A stretch of 64,000 nucleotides of DNA. Origin: UBA3792 sp045114775. Its GTDB lineage: Bacteria > Bacillota > Clostridia > Christensenellales > CAG-138. Under the pieces are notes generated by a model, which saw nothing but the letters and a program-made list of their open reading frames with translations, was not told where the DNA came from and did not search any database. Position 1 is the stretch's first letter. Each line of letters begins with the position of its first letter. The translations under genes were made by a program, and so were the position numbers. The stretch spans positions 62,001-126,000 of the forward strand of contig JBGULC010000042.1 in assembly GCA_045114775.1 (NCBI GenBank), read 5' to 3'. Below, one piece after another: positions 30,658 to 40,788 of this stretch.

Positions 30658-32903
30658 AGTTATTGAACATACGCGGCCGCCGAAGAGCCGTGAAGCGTTC
30701 CGGGAGCGGACGCGGTACGGGGCGGGTGCGGATCGCGCCGCAAAAAAGAAAACTGCTTATCGCAATGCTGATCGCGGGCGTCGCCTTCCTTTTGGTGATC
30801 GCGAAGCTGTTTGACGCCTCGATCATCAAAGGAAAGTATTGGACGGACCAGGCCATGAAGCAATGGACGCGCGTTACGTCCCTGAAAGCCGAGCGCGGCC
30901 GTATCCTCGACCGGAACGGCACGGTGCTGGCGTCCTCCTATACGACGTATCAGGTTTGTCTGAACCCGCAGAACATTCAGGAGAGCGACCGCGAGCGTAT
31001 CGCGTACATCCTGTCGACGTACCTTGAAATGGACTACGACGTGGTGTACAACAAGATCACCAAGACGCGCAAGAAGTATCCGAAGGACCCCGACAACCAC
31101 GAGCGCATCCTGTATTCGCAGATCAAGCTCAAAGATCAGGTCGATAAGGAAGTCATTTCGAAACTCAATTCCATGCAGCTCGGCAGCGGCGTGAGTTATT
31201 ACGCAGACGTCAAGCGCGACTACCCGGAATCGGGCTATTACGCGCAGCTTATCGGGTTTACGAACATCGACGGCGAGGGACAGACCGGCGTCGAGCTGAC
31301 GTATAATAAATATCTTGCCGGTCAGGACGGCTATCAGAAGACGGACAAGGACCGTGACAATAACCCGGTCCCCGGCGGCGAAACAGAGTACGTGGAGAGC
31401 ATTCCGGGCGCGGACGTCGTGCTGACGGTCGACACCGGCTATCAGGGCATCCTTGAAAACGCGCTGCAGGAGGCGTGCCGGATCAACAACGCGAAGAGCG
31501 CGCAGGGCGTGCTGATCGTGCCGGACACGGGCGAGATCCTTGCAATCGGCACATACCCGACGTTTGACAGCTCGAAGCCGCCGCGTTCCGACGCAAAAAC
31601 GTTGCTTGAGCTATCGAAGAACCGCATGGTGACGGACACGTACGAGCCGGGTTCTACGTTCAAAACGATCACGCTGGCTGCGGCGCTGGAGACCGGCGCG
31701 GTCACGCAGGCAACGCGCTTCAAGTGCAGCGGTTCGCTGCTCGTGAAGGGCGAAAAGATCAAGTGTTGGAAGTCCGGCGGACACGGCGAGGAGAGCCTTG
31801 CGGAGGCAGTGCAGAACAGCTGTAATCCGGCGTTTATGTCGATGGCGCTGGAGATGGGCGTCGACAAGTTTTACGATTATATCTATCAGTTCGGCTTCGA
31901 CCAACCAACCGGCTCCGGCGTCATGGGCGAAACGAGCGGAACCGTCACGCACAAGAAATACATGCGTGACGCCGATCTGGCGCGCGTCGGCTTCGGACAG
32001 AGCATCAGCTGCACGGGCATGCAGCTTGCGATGGCGGTCAACGCCTGCATCAACGGCGGCGAGCTTTTAAAGCCCTATATCGTATCGGAGATCGTCGACC
32101 GGAACGGCGTCGTGCTGATGAAGGGCGAAAAGACCGTCGTACGGCGTGTGATCTCGGAGACCACGTCCGCAACGGTCCGCACGCTTTTGCGCGGCGTCGT
32201 GGAAAAGGGCAGCGGCAAGAACGCGCAGGTCGCGGGCTATTCGGTCGGCGGCAAGACGGGCACCTCGCAGAAGTATGACGAAAACGGCAAGGTGTCGAGT
32301 TCGAAGCTTGTGGCATCGTTCATCGGCTTCGCGCCGGTCGAGGATCCGCAGTTTCTGTGTCTGATCATCGTCGACGAGCCGCAGGTCCCGCAGGTGTACG
32401 GCAGCACGGTCGCCGCGCCGTTCGTACAGCAGGTCCTTGCTGCTGCGCTTTCATACGCAGGGGTTGCGCCGGACATTGAAAGCCGGATCGCGACGGTGCC
32501 GAACGTCAAAGGGCTGACGGTCCGCGAGGCGAACGACATCCTTTCGGAAGCGGGGCTCACGTCGATCTATCTTGAGACCGAGCTGGATTCCACGGTCTCG
32601 AACCAATCGCCCGCGGCAAATACGCAGGTCGTGCGCGGCAGCCCGGTCATGCTGTACTCGACCGGCTACACGTTCTTCTCCGAGCTTGATGAGGAAGTCG
32701 AAATGGTGGAGGTGCCGAATGTGATCGGCATGGACCGCATCGACGCGCTCGACGAACTCAAGAAGGCCGGTCTGATCATGGATTACGACACGCACAACTG
32801 CGCCGGAAAGGCTGTGTATCAGGATATCATGGCGGAATACAAGGTGCCGGTCGGCACGGTCGTCCACGTTCAGTTTGAAGTGGAAAAGAAAGACAACGAT
32901 TAA
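30654..32903 (+). CDS. ftsI: Penicillin-binding transpeptidase with two PASTA domains (FtsI/SpoVD type)
   Basis: 749 residues. A single membrane anchor (about 37-57) and dimerisation domain precede the transpeptidase domain with PGSTFK (SxxK, about residue 334), SCN (about 389) and KTGTS (about 533). Two PASTA domains follow at about 613-672 and 685-745 (VPNVKGLTVREAN, VPNVIGMDRIDA). It cross-links septal peptidoglycan outside the membrane. The PASTA tail is typical of Gram-positive division or sporulation PBPs (SpoVD, PBP2x-like). Confidence 0.93.
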   Translation: MKLLNIRGRRRAVKRSGSGRGTGRVRIAPQKRKLLIAMLIAGVAFLLVIAKLFDASIIKGKYWTDQAMKQWTRVTSLKAERGRILDRNGTVLASSYTTYQVCLNPQNIQESDRERIAYILSTYLEMDYDVVYNKITKTRKKYPKDPDNHERILYSQIKLKDQVDKEVISKLNSMQLGSGVSYYADVKRDYPESGYYAQLIGFTNIDGEGQTGVELTYNKYLAGQDGYQKTDKDRDNNPVPGGETEYVESIPGADVVLTVDTGYQGILENALQEACRINNAKSAQGVLIVPDTGEILAIGTYPTFDSSKPPRSDAKTLLELSKNRMVTDTYEPGSTFKTITLAAALETGAVTQATRFKCSGSLLVKGEKIKCWKSGGHGEESLAEAVQNSCNPAFMSMALEMGVDKFYDYIYQFGFDQPTGSGVMGETSGTVTHKKYMRDADLARVGFGQSISCTGMQLAMAVNACINGGELLKPYIVSEIVDRNGVVLMKGEKTVVRRVISETTSATVRTLLRGVVEKGSGKNAQVAGYSVGGKTGTSQKYDENGKVSSSKLVASFIGFAPVEDPQFLCLIIVDEPQVPQVYGSTVAAPFVQQVLAAALSYAGVAPDIESRIATVPNVKGLTVREANDILSEAGLTSIYLETELDSTVSNQSPAANTQVVRGSPVMLYSTGYTFFSELDEEVEMVEVPNVIGMDRIDALDELKKAGLIMDYDTHNCAGKAVYQDIMAEYKVPVGTVVHVQFEVEKKDND

Positions 32904-32922
32904 CGAATCGGGGGACAAAGGA

Positions 32923-34353
32923 ATGCTGTTATCGAATCTTGCCGCTGACCTCGGGGTCGCGGTTACAGGCGGAGACGCAGAGATCACGTCGGTCGAATAC
33001 GACTCCAGAAAGGTAAAGGAAGGAAGCCTGTTCTGCTGTATGCAGGGGCTCGTTTCCGACGGACACAACTTTGCTGCGCAAGCGGTGGAAAAAGGCGCGA
33101 AAGCATTGTTGGTCGAACGGTTTCTGCCGCTTGACGTGCCGCAGATCGTGGTCCCGGACGGACGCGTTGCGATGGCGCACGCCGCCGCCGCGTTCTACGG
33201 ACACCCGGAGCGCGAAATGCTGATGCTCGGTGTGACGGGCACGAACGGCAAAACAAGTACGACTTACATGGTCAAGTCGATCGCGGAAGCGGCGGGCATG
33301 AAGGTCGGCCTCATCGGCACGATCCGCAATATGATCGGCGACACGATGCTCGAAACCGGTCGCACCACGCCGGAATCGGCGGACCTGTTCGCGCTTTTGC
33401 GCCGGATGGCGGACGAAAAGGTCGATCTCGTGATCATGGAGGTAAGTAGCCACGCGCTCGTGCAGGACCGTGTCGCAGGCATCCCGTTCCGCGTGGGTCT
33501 GTTCACGAACCTCACGCAGGACCACCTCGACTATCATAAGACCTTCGATCAGTACCTCGAAGCGAAGAAGCTGCTGTTCCGGCAGAGCGATATGGCGATC
33601 ATCAACATCGACGACGCCTATGCGGAGCGCATGATGGACGGGCTTACCCTGCCGATCAAAACGATGGGCATTCAGCACCGCGCGGATTATACCGCCATCA
33701 ACATCGACATCCGTACCGACGGCGTGCGCTTCCATCTGCGGACGCCGAACGGCGAGGGTCCGGTGCGCATGCATATTTCCGGTCTGTTCTCGGTCTACAA
33801 CGCGATGGGCGCAGCGGCGATGATGCAGGCGGTCGGCGTTTCCTTCGCCGATATCATCAAAGGCCTCGAAGCGCTCTCCGGCGTTTCGGGACGGCTTCAG
33901 TCGGTCAACACGAACGGACGGCCGTTCTCGGTTTACGTCGATTACGCGCATACGCCGGACGCGCTCGAAAACGTGTTGACGTCGGTGCGCCAGTTCGCGA
34001 AGGGCCGCATCGTGAGCCTGTTCGGATGCGGCGGCGACCGCGACCGCACAAAGCGCCCGATCATGGGCGAGATCGGCGGGCGGCATTCGGACTTCGTCGT
34101 CGTCACGAGCGACAATCCGCGTACCGAAAACCCGGACGATATCGTCCGCGCCGTGGAGCTCGGCGTGCAGAAGAGCGGCACGCCGTACGTTTCGATCGTC
34201 AACCGCAGGGACGCGATCGAGTACGCGCTCGGCATTTTAGAGCCCGACGACATCCTCGTGATTGCGGGCAAGGGGCACGAGAATTATCAGGAGATCAACG
34301 GCGTCAAGCATCACTTTGACGACCGCGAGATCGTGGAAGAGATCCTGAGATAA
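32923..34353 (+). CDS. murE: UDP-MurNAc-tripeptide synthetase, meso-diaminopimelate-adding type
   Basis: 476 residues from the ATG at 32923, after GGGGGA and AAAGGA; an in-frame ATG 16 codons upstream lies inside ftsI. The ATP-binding GVTGTNGKTSTTYM is at about residue 104. The amino acid specificity motif DNPR (about 397) points to meso-diaminopimelate rather than lysine. It adds the third residue of the stem peptide in the cytoplasm. Confidence 0.95.
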   Translation: MLLSNLAADLGVAVTGGDAEITSVEYDSRKVKEGSLFCCMQGLVSDGHNFAAQAVEKGAKALLVERFLPLDVPQIVVPDGRVAMAHAAAAFYGHPEREMLMLGVTGTNGKTSTTYMVKSIAEAAGMKVGLIGTIRNMIGDTMLETGRTTPESADLFALLRRMADEKVDLVIMEVSSHALVQDRVAGIPFRVGLFTNLTQDHLDYHKTFDQYLEAKKLLFRQSDMAIINIDDAYAERMMDGLTLPIKTMGIQHRADYTAINIDIRTDGVRFHLRTPNGEGPVRMHISGLFSVYNAMGAAAMMQAVGVSFADIIKGLEALSGVSGRLQSVNTNGRPFSVYVDYAHTPDALENVLTSVRQFAKGRIVSLFGCGGDRDRTKRPIMGEIGGRHSDFVVVTSDNPRTENPDDIVRAVELGVQKSGTPYVSIVNRRDAIEYALGILEPDDILVIAGKGHENYQEINGVKHHFDDREIVEEILR

Positions 34354-34382
34354 GTTCGGGGGAACAAAAAGGGGGCTTTGAT

Positions 34383-35414
34383 ATGGAAGAAACCATCGTA
34401 CTGAATTCGCTTTTGGCGCTGCTTGTCGCGTTCGGCGTCGCTGCGCTTTTGGGACCGATCGTGATTCCGGTGCTGCATCGGCTGAAGTTCGGGCAGCAGG
34501 TACGCGACGACGGCCCGAAAACGCATCTTAAAAAGCAGAACACGCCTACGATGGGCGGCGTGATCATCCTTGCAGCGGTCGTCGTCGCGACGCTGATCTT
34601 CTCGAAGGACTATTCGCTGACGCTCTGGGCGCTTTTGATGACGGTGCTGTTCGGGCTTGTAGGGTTCCTGGACGATTTCATCAAAATCATCAAGAAGCGT
34701 TCCCTGGGGCTTCGGGCGTGGCAGAAGATCGCCGCGCAGTTCGTCCTTTCGCTCGGCTTTTCGATCGCGCTGTACTTCCATCCGTCGGTCGGGAGCACGA
34801 TTTGGCTCGACAAACTTGATCTCGGCGTCTTCTATATTCCGTTCGCGATGTTCGTCATCATCGCGGCGACCAATTCCGTCAATCTGATTGACGGGTTGGA
34901 CGGGCTAAGCAGCTCCGTGACTTCGATCTATTCGATGGCGACCGGCGTGATGCTCGTGCTGTTCGTGCTGACCTATCCTGCCGGAGCGATCGAGCCGGAG
35001 GCGGCGCTTGCCGCGCAGAGCTTGCTCGGCGGACTTACGGGGCTTTCGGTGTTCGCGTTCGCAGTTGCGGGCGGCTGTCTCGGGTTCCTCGTACACAACA
35101 CGTACCCCGCGAAGGTCTTTATGGGCGATCTCGGCGCGTTCACACTCGGCGGCGCGGTCTCCGCGATGGCGCTTCTAAGCCGCACCTCGCTGCTGCTCCC
35201 GCTGATGGGGATCATGTATGTAGCCTCGTCGGTGTCGGTCATCCTGCAGGTCGGGTCCTATAAGCTCCGCAAAAAGCGGATCTTCCGCATGGCGCCGCTG
35301 CATCATCACTTCGAGCTCGGCGGTACGCCGGAAACAAAGATCGTTTCCATGTACAGTGTCGTGACCGTGATCGCAAGCGCGGGCGCGCTGATCATTTTCT
35401 GGTTCTGCAAATAA
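34383..35414 (+). CDS. mraY: Phospho-N-acetylmuramoyl-pentapeptide-transferase
   Basis: 343 residues with ten predicted membrane segments. Family motifs are clear: HLKKQNTPTMGGV, FLDDFIKI, NSVNLIDGLDGL and the C-terminal MAPLHHHFELGG. It transfers the MurNAc-pentapeptide phosphate to undecaprenyl phosphate to form lipid I. It follows murE by 29 bases; murF, which usually lies between the two, is missing. Confidence 0.95.
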   Translation: MEETIVLNSLLALLVAFGVAALLGPIVIPVLHRLKFGQQVRDDGPKTHLKKQNTPTMGGVIILAAVVVATLIFSKDYSLTLWALLMTVLFGLVGFLDDFIKIIKKRSLGLRAWQKIAAQFVLSLGFSIALYFHPSVGSTIWLDKLDLGVFYIPFAMFVIIAATNSVNLIDGLDGLSSSVTSIYSMATGVMLVLFVLTYPAGAIEPEAALAAQSLLGGLTGLSVFAFAVAGGCLGFLVHNTYPAKVFMGDLGAFTLGGAVSAMALLSRTSLLLPLMGIMYVASSVSVILQVGSYKLRKKRIFRMAPLHHHFELGGTPETKIVSMYSVVTVIASAGALIIFWFCK

Positions 35415-35423
35415 GGAGGAATT

Positions 35424-36773
35424 ATGGCAAAGCAAAAAACGGCGCTGATCGTCGGCATGGCAAAGAGCGGCATCGCTGCGGCGCGTCTTCTGTATCAGGA
35501 TAACTACCGCATCATTGTCAACGACATGAAGCCCGAGATCAAGGGGCTTTTCGAGCAGCTTTCCGGCATCGCGTACGAGGTCAAGCTCGGCGCGAATCCG
35601 ATGGATCTTTTAGACGGCGTGGATCTTCTGATTCCGAGTCCGATCATTCCCATGACGCGCAACTTTATCGTCGAGGCGAAGCGCCGCGGCATCGAGGTCA
35701 TTTCCGAGATCGAGCTTGGCTACCGCTATTCGAAGGCGGACTTCGTCTGCGTGACCGGCACAAACGGCAAAACGACCTGCACGGCGCTGACCGGCGAGCT
35801 CTTCAAGGCGGCGGGCAGACGGACCTTCGTGCTCGGCAACATCGGCGTCGCGATCTCGGCGCACGCGCTCGAAACGCAGCCCGGCGACGTCGTCGTGGCG
35901 GAAACGGCGGCGCTGCAGCTCGAAGGCAACGTCCGGTTCCACGCAAAGGCGGCGGGCGTGTGCAACATCACGCCGGACCACCTCGACCACTTCGGCACGA
36001 TGGAGAATTACATCGCGGCGAAGGCGAAGATTTTAGACAATCAGACTGCGGACGATTACGCGGTGCTGAACTGGGACGACGAAACGGTCCGCGGCTTTGC
36101 GAAACTTACGCCGGCGCACGTGCTGTACTTCTCCCGGAAGACCGAGGTCGAAAACGGTATGTTCGTTCGCGACGGCATGCTGATTTACCGCATGAACGGC
36201 GAGGAGCATACGCTGATGCCCGCCGACGAGATCCGCATCCCCGGCGCGCACAACCTCGAAAACGCCATGCTCTGCGCGCTCCTTGGTCTTTCGCAGGGGA
36301 TCGCGCCGGAAACGATCCGCGAGGTCTTCAAGACCTTCGCGGGCGTCGAGCACCGCATCGAGTACGTCTGCACGAAGTCCGGCGTCGACTACATCAATGA
36401 CAGCAAGGGCACGAACCCGGCGAGCACGATCCGCGCGATCGAGGCGATGAAAAAGCCGACGGTCCTGCTGCTCGGCGGTTACGACAAGCACATCGGCTTC
36501 GACGAGCTTTTCGAGGCGTTCACGCCGATCGTCAAGGCCTGCGTCGTGCTCGGCGACACAAAACAACAGATCCTCGACTGTGCAAAGGCGCACGGGTACG
36601 AGAGCATCATGCACACGGCGGACACATTCCGCGACGCGGTGGACAAGGCGAGAGGGCTTGCCGAACCGGGCGACTGCGTGCTCCTGAGCCCCGCCTGCGC
36701 AAGCTGGGACATGTTTGACAACTACGAAACGCGCGGAAGAGTGTTCAAGGAGATCGCGCGCGCATACGAATAA
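35424..36773 (+). CDS. murD: UDP-MurNAc-L-alanine:D-glutamate ligase
   Basis: 449 residues. VTGTNGKTTCTAL near residue 109 binds ATP; EHRIEYV and the DSKGTNPAST block (residues about 325-335) are typical of MurD. It adds D-glutamate to UDP-MurNAc-L-alanine. AAGGAGG precedes the ATG, 9 bases after mraY. Confidence 0.95.
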   Translation: MAKQKTALIVGMAKSGIAAARLLYQDNYRIIVNDMKPEIKGLFEQLSGIAYEVKLGANPMDLLDGVDLLIPSPIIPMTRNFIVEAKRRGIEVISEIELGYRYSKADFVCVTGTNGKTTCTALTGELFKAAGRRTFVLGNIGVAISAHALETQPGDVVVAETAALQLEGNVRFHAKAAGVCNITPDHLDHFGTMENYIAAKAKILDNQTADDYAVLNWDDETVRGFAKLTPAHVLYFSRKTEVENGMFVRDGMLIYRMNGEEHTLMPADEIRIPGAHNLENAMLCALLGLSQGIAPETIREVFKTFAGVEHRIEYVCTKSGVDYINDSKGTNPASTIRAIEAMKKPTVLLLGGYDKHIGFDELFEAFTPIVKACVVLGDTKQQILDCAKAHGYESIMHTADTFRDAVDKARGLAEPGDCVLLSPACASWDMFDNYETRGRVFKEIARAYE

Positions 36774-36785
36774 ACCGGAGGAACC

Positions 36786-37949
36786 ATGGAGGCTGTTGCG
36801 GAAAAGAAAAAAGAATCATTGCTGAAGCGGCTGAAGAACGCGCGGCTCGTTCGCGGCAAGATGGACTTTTCCATCCTGCTCGTGATTTCCGTGCTGTGCG
36901 CGTTCGGGCTTGTCATGATCTTCTCCGCGAGCTATTACTACGCGCAGCACTATTCCGGCGCGAACAACGACAGCTTCTACTACCTCAAGCGTCAGCTCGT
37001 CTATCTTCTGATCGGCTATCCGATCATGCTGCTGGTCTCGCTGATCAACTACCGCATCATCGAGCGCCTGCGCTCCGTGTTCATGGCAATCTCGCTGCTG
37101 CTGCTCATCGCGGTTCTTCTGTGGGGAAAGGACCTGAACGGCGGCAAGCGCTGGCTGGACGTCGCGGGTATCTCCATTCAGCCCTCCGAGCTTGCAAAGT
37201 TCGGTCTGATGATCTTCATGTGCTCCTACATGTCGCGTCATAAGGACGAGATGCATACGTTCCGTTACGGCATGCTGCCGATGCTGATCGCGATCGGCTT
37301 CATCGCGGGTCTCGTCATGCTCCAGCCGAACATGTCCATGGCCGTTATCATCGGCTTCATCGGCGTCGTTCTGCTGTTCCTCGGCGGCTGCGACATCAAG
37401 CAGCTCATCGTGCTCGGCATCATCGGCGTCATCGGCTTCTTCGTGCTCGCAAACATGGCGGAATACCGCGTCAGCCGTCTGACCTCGTTTTCCAATCCCG
37501 AGCTCGACCCGCAGGGCACCGGCTATCAGCTTCTGCAGTCGTATTACGCGATCGGCTCCGGCGGGTTCTTCGGGAAGGGACTTAACAACAGCTATCAGAA
37601 GCTTCTGTACATGACCTACGGCGAGTCGGACTTCATCTTCGCGATCCTGTGCGAGGAGTTCGGCTTCATCGGCGGGCTGATCGTCATCCTGATGTACGCG
37701 TGGATCGTGTTCCGCGGCATCGTGATCGCGATGCGCTGCCGCAACCGGTTCGGAAGCCTTCTTGCCGCCGGTATCTCGATCGTTTTCGGTTTCCAGGTCT
37801 TCGTCAACATCGGCGTCGTCACGGGGCTGCTGCCGACGACGGGGCAGGCGCTTCCGTTCATTTCGGCGGGCGGCACGTCGCTGCTCGTCTTCCTTGCCGC
37901 AATGGGCCTGCTCCTCAGTATTTCGCGTGACGTGAACCCGCGAACATAG
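36786..37949 (+). CDS. ftsW: FtsW-type septal peptidoglycan glycosyltransferase
   Basis: 387 residues, SEDS family, with about ten membrane helices. A basic N-terminal extension precedes helix 1 (MDFSILLVISVLCAFGLVMIFSAS). Family motifs include GGKRWLDVAGISIQPSELAKF, AEYRVSRLTSF and LLPTTGQALPFISAGGTS. It polymerises lipid II at the septum with FtsI. SpoVE is a possible alternative name, but the position within the division cluster favours FtsW. Confidence 0.93.
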   Translation: MEAVAEKKKESLLKRLKNARLVRGKMDFSILLVISVLCAFGLVMIFSASYYYAQHYSGANNDSFYYLKRQLVYLLIGYPIMLLVSLINYRIIERLRSVFMAISLLLLIAVLLWGKDLNGGKRWLDVAGISIQPSELAKFGLMIFMCSYMSRHKDEMHTFRYGMLPMLIAIGFIAGLVMLQPNMSMAVIIGFIGVVLLFLGGCDIKQLIVLGIIGVIGFFVLANMAEYRVSRLTSFSNPELDPQGTGYQLLQSYYAIGSGGFFGKGLNNSYQKLLYMTYGESDFIFAILCEEFGFIGGLIVILMYAWIVFRGIVIAMRCRNRFGSLLAAGISIVFGFQVFVNIGVVTGLLPTTGQALPFISAGGTSLLVFLAAMGLLLSISRDVNPRT

Positions 37950-38006
37950 GCACATTTCCGCGGATCCCCGCATAAGATGCAGTATCATGCGGAGGAGACT
38001 TCTGAA

Positions 38007-39290
38007 ATGTCGGATTGGCTTGTGCGCGGCGACGCCGTTTTGCAGGGAACGGTCTCGGTACAGGGATCGAAGAATGCGGCGCTGCCGATCCTGGCGGCGA
38101 CGCTTCTCAATGAAGAGCCGGTAACGCTTTTGAACTGTCCCCGGATCCGGGACGTGGAGAACATGCTGCGCATCCTTGAAACGCTCGGCTGCACCGTGAA
38201 GCGGGAGGGGGACGCGCTGATCGTCGACAGCCGCACGGCAGCGAGTTTTGTGCTGCCGACCGCGCTTTCGGGCGAGCTTCGGTCCTCGATCTTTCTGCTC
38301 GGTTCCGTGCTCGCAAGGTTTTCCGAGGCGGACGCGCCGTATCCGGGCGGCTGTGAGATCGGGAATCGCCCGATCGACCTGCATCTTGCCGGTCTTCGGC
38401 GGCTGAACGCTTCGATCGAAGAGCGCGACGGACGCATCCGCTGCAGGGGCGGAGATCTTCGCGGCGCGGTCGTCGATCTCGATTATCCGAGCGTCGGCGC
38501 GACCGAGAACATCATGCTCGCCGCGTGCCGCGCGGCGGGGGAGACGACGATCCGGAACGCGGCCTGCGAGCCGGAGATCGTCGATCTGGAACAGTTTTTA
38601 CGCGCCTGCGGCTTTCGGGTACGCGGCGCAGGCACGCCGACGGTCGTGATCGAAGGCGTGGAACGCGGGCACGGCGCGACGTTTCGCGTCATGCCGGACC
38701 GCATCGTCACGGGAACGTACCTCATCGGCGCCGCGATCACCGGCGGCGACGTCACCGTGACGCAAACGCTGCCGGAAACGGTCGGGCCGCTGCTGAATAA
38801 GCTCACGGAGTGCGGTTGTACCGTCACGCGGCGCGCCGATTCGGTGCGGGTGCAGGCAAAGTCCCGCGTGAAGAGCGTCGGGTTTACCGTCACACGGCCG
38901 TACCCGGGATTTCCGACCGATCTGCAGCCGCAGCTTTTCAGCTTGCTGTCGACGGCGGACGGGACCTCCGTGATTGCGGAGAACGTGTTTGAAAATCGCT
39001 TCCGCCACGCGCAGGAGCTGAACAGGATGGGCGCCGAAAGCCGCATCGTTGACCGCACTGCGATTATCACGGGCGTCGAACGCCTTCACGGCGCAACGGT
39101 TACCGCCCGCGATCTGCGCGGCGGCGCGGCGTTGGCGCTTGCGGGGCTTTCGGCAGAGGGCGAAACGCGCATCCTGCATGCGGAGCGGATCGAGCGCGGC
39201 TATGAACGAATGGACAGCGTGATCGGGCTTTTAGGCGGTTCGATCATACGAAAGGAACAAAGCATTGGCGAAGAAGAAAAAGAACGGTGA
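38007..39290 (+). CDS. murA: UDP-N-acetylglucosamine 1-carboxyvinyltransferase
   Basis: 427 residues from the ATG at 38007 (GGAGGAG before it). The N-terminal GSKNAALPILAA and the active-site cysteine in YPGGCEIGNRPIDLHL are diagnostic. It catalyses the first committed step of peptidoglycan synthesis with phosphoenolpyruvate. It occupies the place of murG/murC in many Firmicutes clusters. The downstream ftsQ start lies inside its 3' end. Confidence 0.93.
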   Translation: MSDWLVRGDAVLQGTVSVQGSKNAALPILAATLLNEEPVTLLNCPRIRDVENMLRILETLGCTVKREGDALIVDSRTAASFVLPTALSGELRSSIFLLGSVLARFSEADAPYPGGCEIGNRPIDLHLAGLRRLNASIEERDGRIRCRGGDLRGAVVDLDYPSVGATENIMLAACRAAGETTIRNAACEPEIVDLEQFLRACGFRVRGAGTPTVVIEGVERGHGATFRVMPDRIVTGTYLIGAAITGGDVTVTQTLPETVGPLLNKLTECGCTVTRRADSVRVQAKSRVKSVGFTVTRPYPGFPTDLQPQLFSLLSTADGTSVIAENVFENRFRHAQELNRMGAESRIVDRTAIITGVERLHGATVTARDLRGGAALALAGLSAEGETRILHAERIERGYERMDSVIGLLGGSIIRKEQSIGEEEKER

Positions 39291-40689
39291 ACGGGTGAGC
39301 TTCCGGTTTGACGAAAAAGCAGGAAAGACCGATGAAACGATCGACCTGTTCGGACCGGACGAGGAAGACGAACCCATAGAGGAACCCGTACCGGAGGATG
39401 AAGCGTCGTCCGGCGGGTTCCGTGTGCCGGGATCCTTTGAAATGCCGGAGGACAAGCCTGTACCGAAAAAAACGTCGGAGAAAGCGAAACCGAGCGGAAA
39501 GGAAACGGACAAGCCCTCTGAAACGCCGCAATTCCGGTTCGACCGGTACGGACGCCGCGTCGGCAAGCGCGCGCGCTACGGCAAGCGGAAAAATGCGCCG
39601 CGGGCCGCGACGACCGTTGTTGAGCACGATACGGCGGCGAAGCGCGAGTACGATGAAGCGCGACAGCGCTCCGAGGCACGCGCCAAGCGACGTGCCCGTG
39701 AAGAAGCAAAGGCTGCGGAGCTGAAAAAAGCCGAGCGAAAGGAAAAATGGCGGCGCAGCGCGACGACTTTCGTGTTGGGCGTCCTGGCGCTTGCGGCGCT
39801 TGCGGCTTTGACTTGGTTTACGACGCGGCTCAACAAGATCGAGATCACGAATGTGCCGAGGGGCTATACCGAGGAGCGGATCATCGAGCTTTCGGGGCTT
39901 GAGCCGAGCCTGCATAAGAAGAGCGCGCTTCTGATCAGCACGCAGAAGGTCGAGGAGCGGATCGAGCAGGACCCGTACCTTGAGGCGACTGTACGGTATT
40001 CGTTCCCGTCGAAGATCCGCATCACGCTGAGCAGACGCGACGAGGCTGCGTGCGTGCGCTGGGGCCCGCAGAGCGAGTATCTCGCGATCATCGACAAAAA
40101 CGGCACGGTGCTGGACGACCGCGCCGAGACCGCGAGCGGGCTTCTGATCGCGGACGGCATGAGTATTTCCAGCGCGGTCAACGGCGCCCGGCTCGGCGAT
40201 GCCAGCGATATTCAGGTCGAAGCGTTGATCCGGCTTCTGCAGAAGCTCAACGATCGCGGTTTGATGGATCGTGAGCCGCGCATCAGCCGCATCGATATGA
40301 CGGAGCTCATGCAGATCCGGATGTACGTCGAGGGAAAGCCGTATGTCATTGAGCTCGGCAGCGTGTCGCTGTTCGACACCTGCCTCGATCGCCTTGCCAA
40401 AAACTGGGATACGATCATGCGGGAAGCCGCGGAATGCGTCAGAAACGATAACGCGCTGACGGTTACGATCTATCTGTACGGCAAGGACGGCTCCTTTGTT
40501 TCGCCGTACGAACCGGGCTATACTGCGCCGACGCTTGCACCGGCTTCGCCGCGTCCGTCTGCGTCCCCGGGTGAAGGTCCGCAGACCACGCCGAACCCCG
40601 GCCCGGAGGCAACGCCGGACGACGAGCCGTACGAGCCGCAGCCGCAGGTCACTCCGATGCCGCATCAGGGGGATCCTTTTACGGGTTAA
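39265..40689 (+). CDS. ftsQ: Cell division protein FtsQ/DivIB with long cytoplasmic and Pro-rich tails
   Basis: 474 residues with a TTG start, AAAGGA eight bases before, overlapping murA by 26 bases. The first 165 or so residues are highly charged and cytoplasmic (Lys/Glu/Arg-rich, coiled). One membrane span (about 170-190) is followed by a POTRA domain (KIEITNVPRGYTEERIIELSG) and the FtsQ/DivIB beta domain (IDKNGTVLDDRAE). The C-terminus is a Pro/Thr-rich tail of about 60 residues. It is longer than most family members because of the two tails. It closes the cluster. Confidence 0.88.
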   Translation: MAKKKKNGERVSFRFDEKAGKTDETIDLFGPDEEDEPIEEPVPEDEASSGGFRVPGSFEMPEDKPVPKKTSEKAKPSGKETDKPSETPQFRFDRYGRRVGKRARYGKRKNAPRAATTVVEHDTAAKREYDEARQRSEARAKRRAREEAKAAELKKAERKEKWRRSATTFVLGVLALAALAALTWFTTRLNKIEITNVPRGYTEERIIELSGLEPSLHKKSALLISTQKVEERIEQDPYLEATVRYSFPSKIRITLSRRDEAACVRWGPQSEYLAIIDKNGTVLDDRAETASGLLIADGMSISSAVNGARLGDASDIQVEALIRLLQKLNDRGLMDREPRISRIDMTELMQIRMYVEGKPYVIELGSVSLFDTCLDRLAKNWDTIMREAAECVRNDNALTVTIYLYGKDGSFVSPYEPGYTAPTLAPASPRPSASPGEGPQTTPNPGPEATPDDEPYEPQPQVTPMPHQGDPFTG

Positions 40690-40695
40690 CAAATT

Positions 40696-40733
40696 CGGTC
40701 TGTTGAAACAGGGTTTCAACAGACCGTTTTTTT
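40696..40733 (+). terminator. Terminator of the division and cell-wall operon
   Basis: CGGTCTGTTGAAAC pairs perfectly with GTTTCAACAGACCG around AGG, followed by seven T. Confidence 0.95.
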
Positions 40734-40788
40734 CGGTTTCCGCCTGAAACCCTCCGGGTTGTACGAGCGGCGGAAACCGCAAGGTGTC

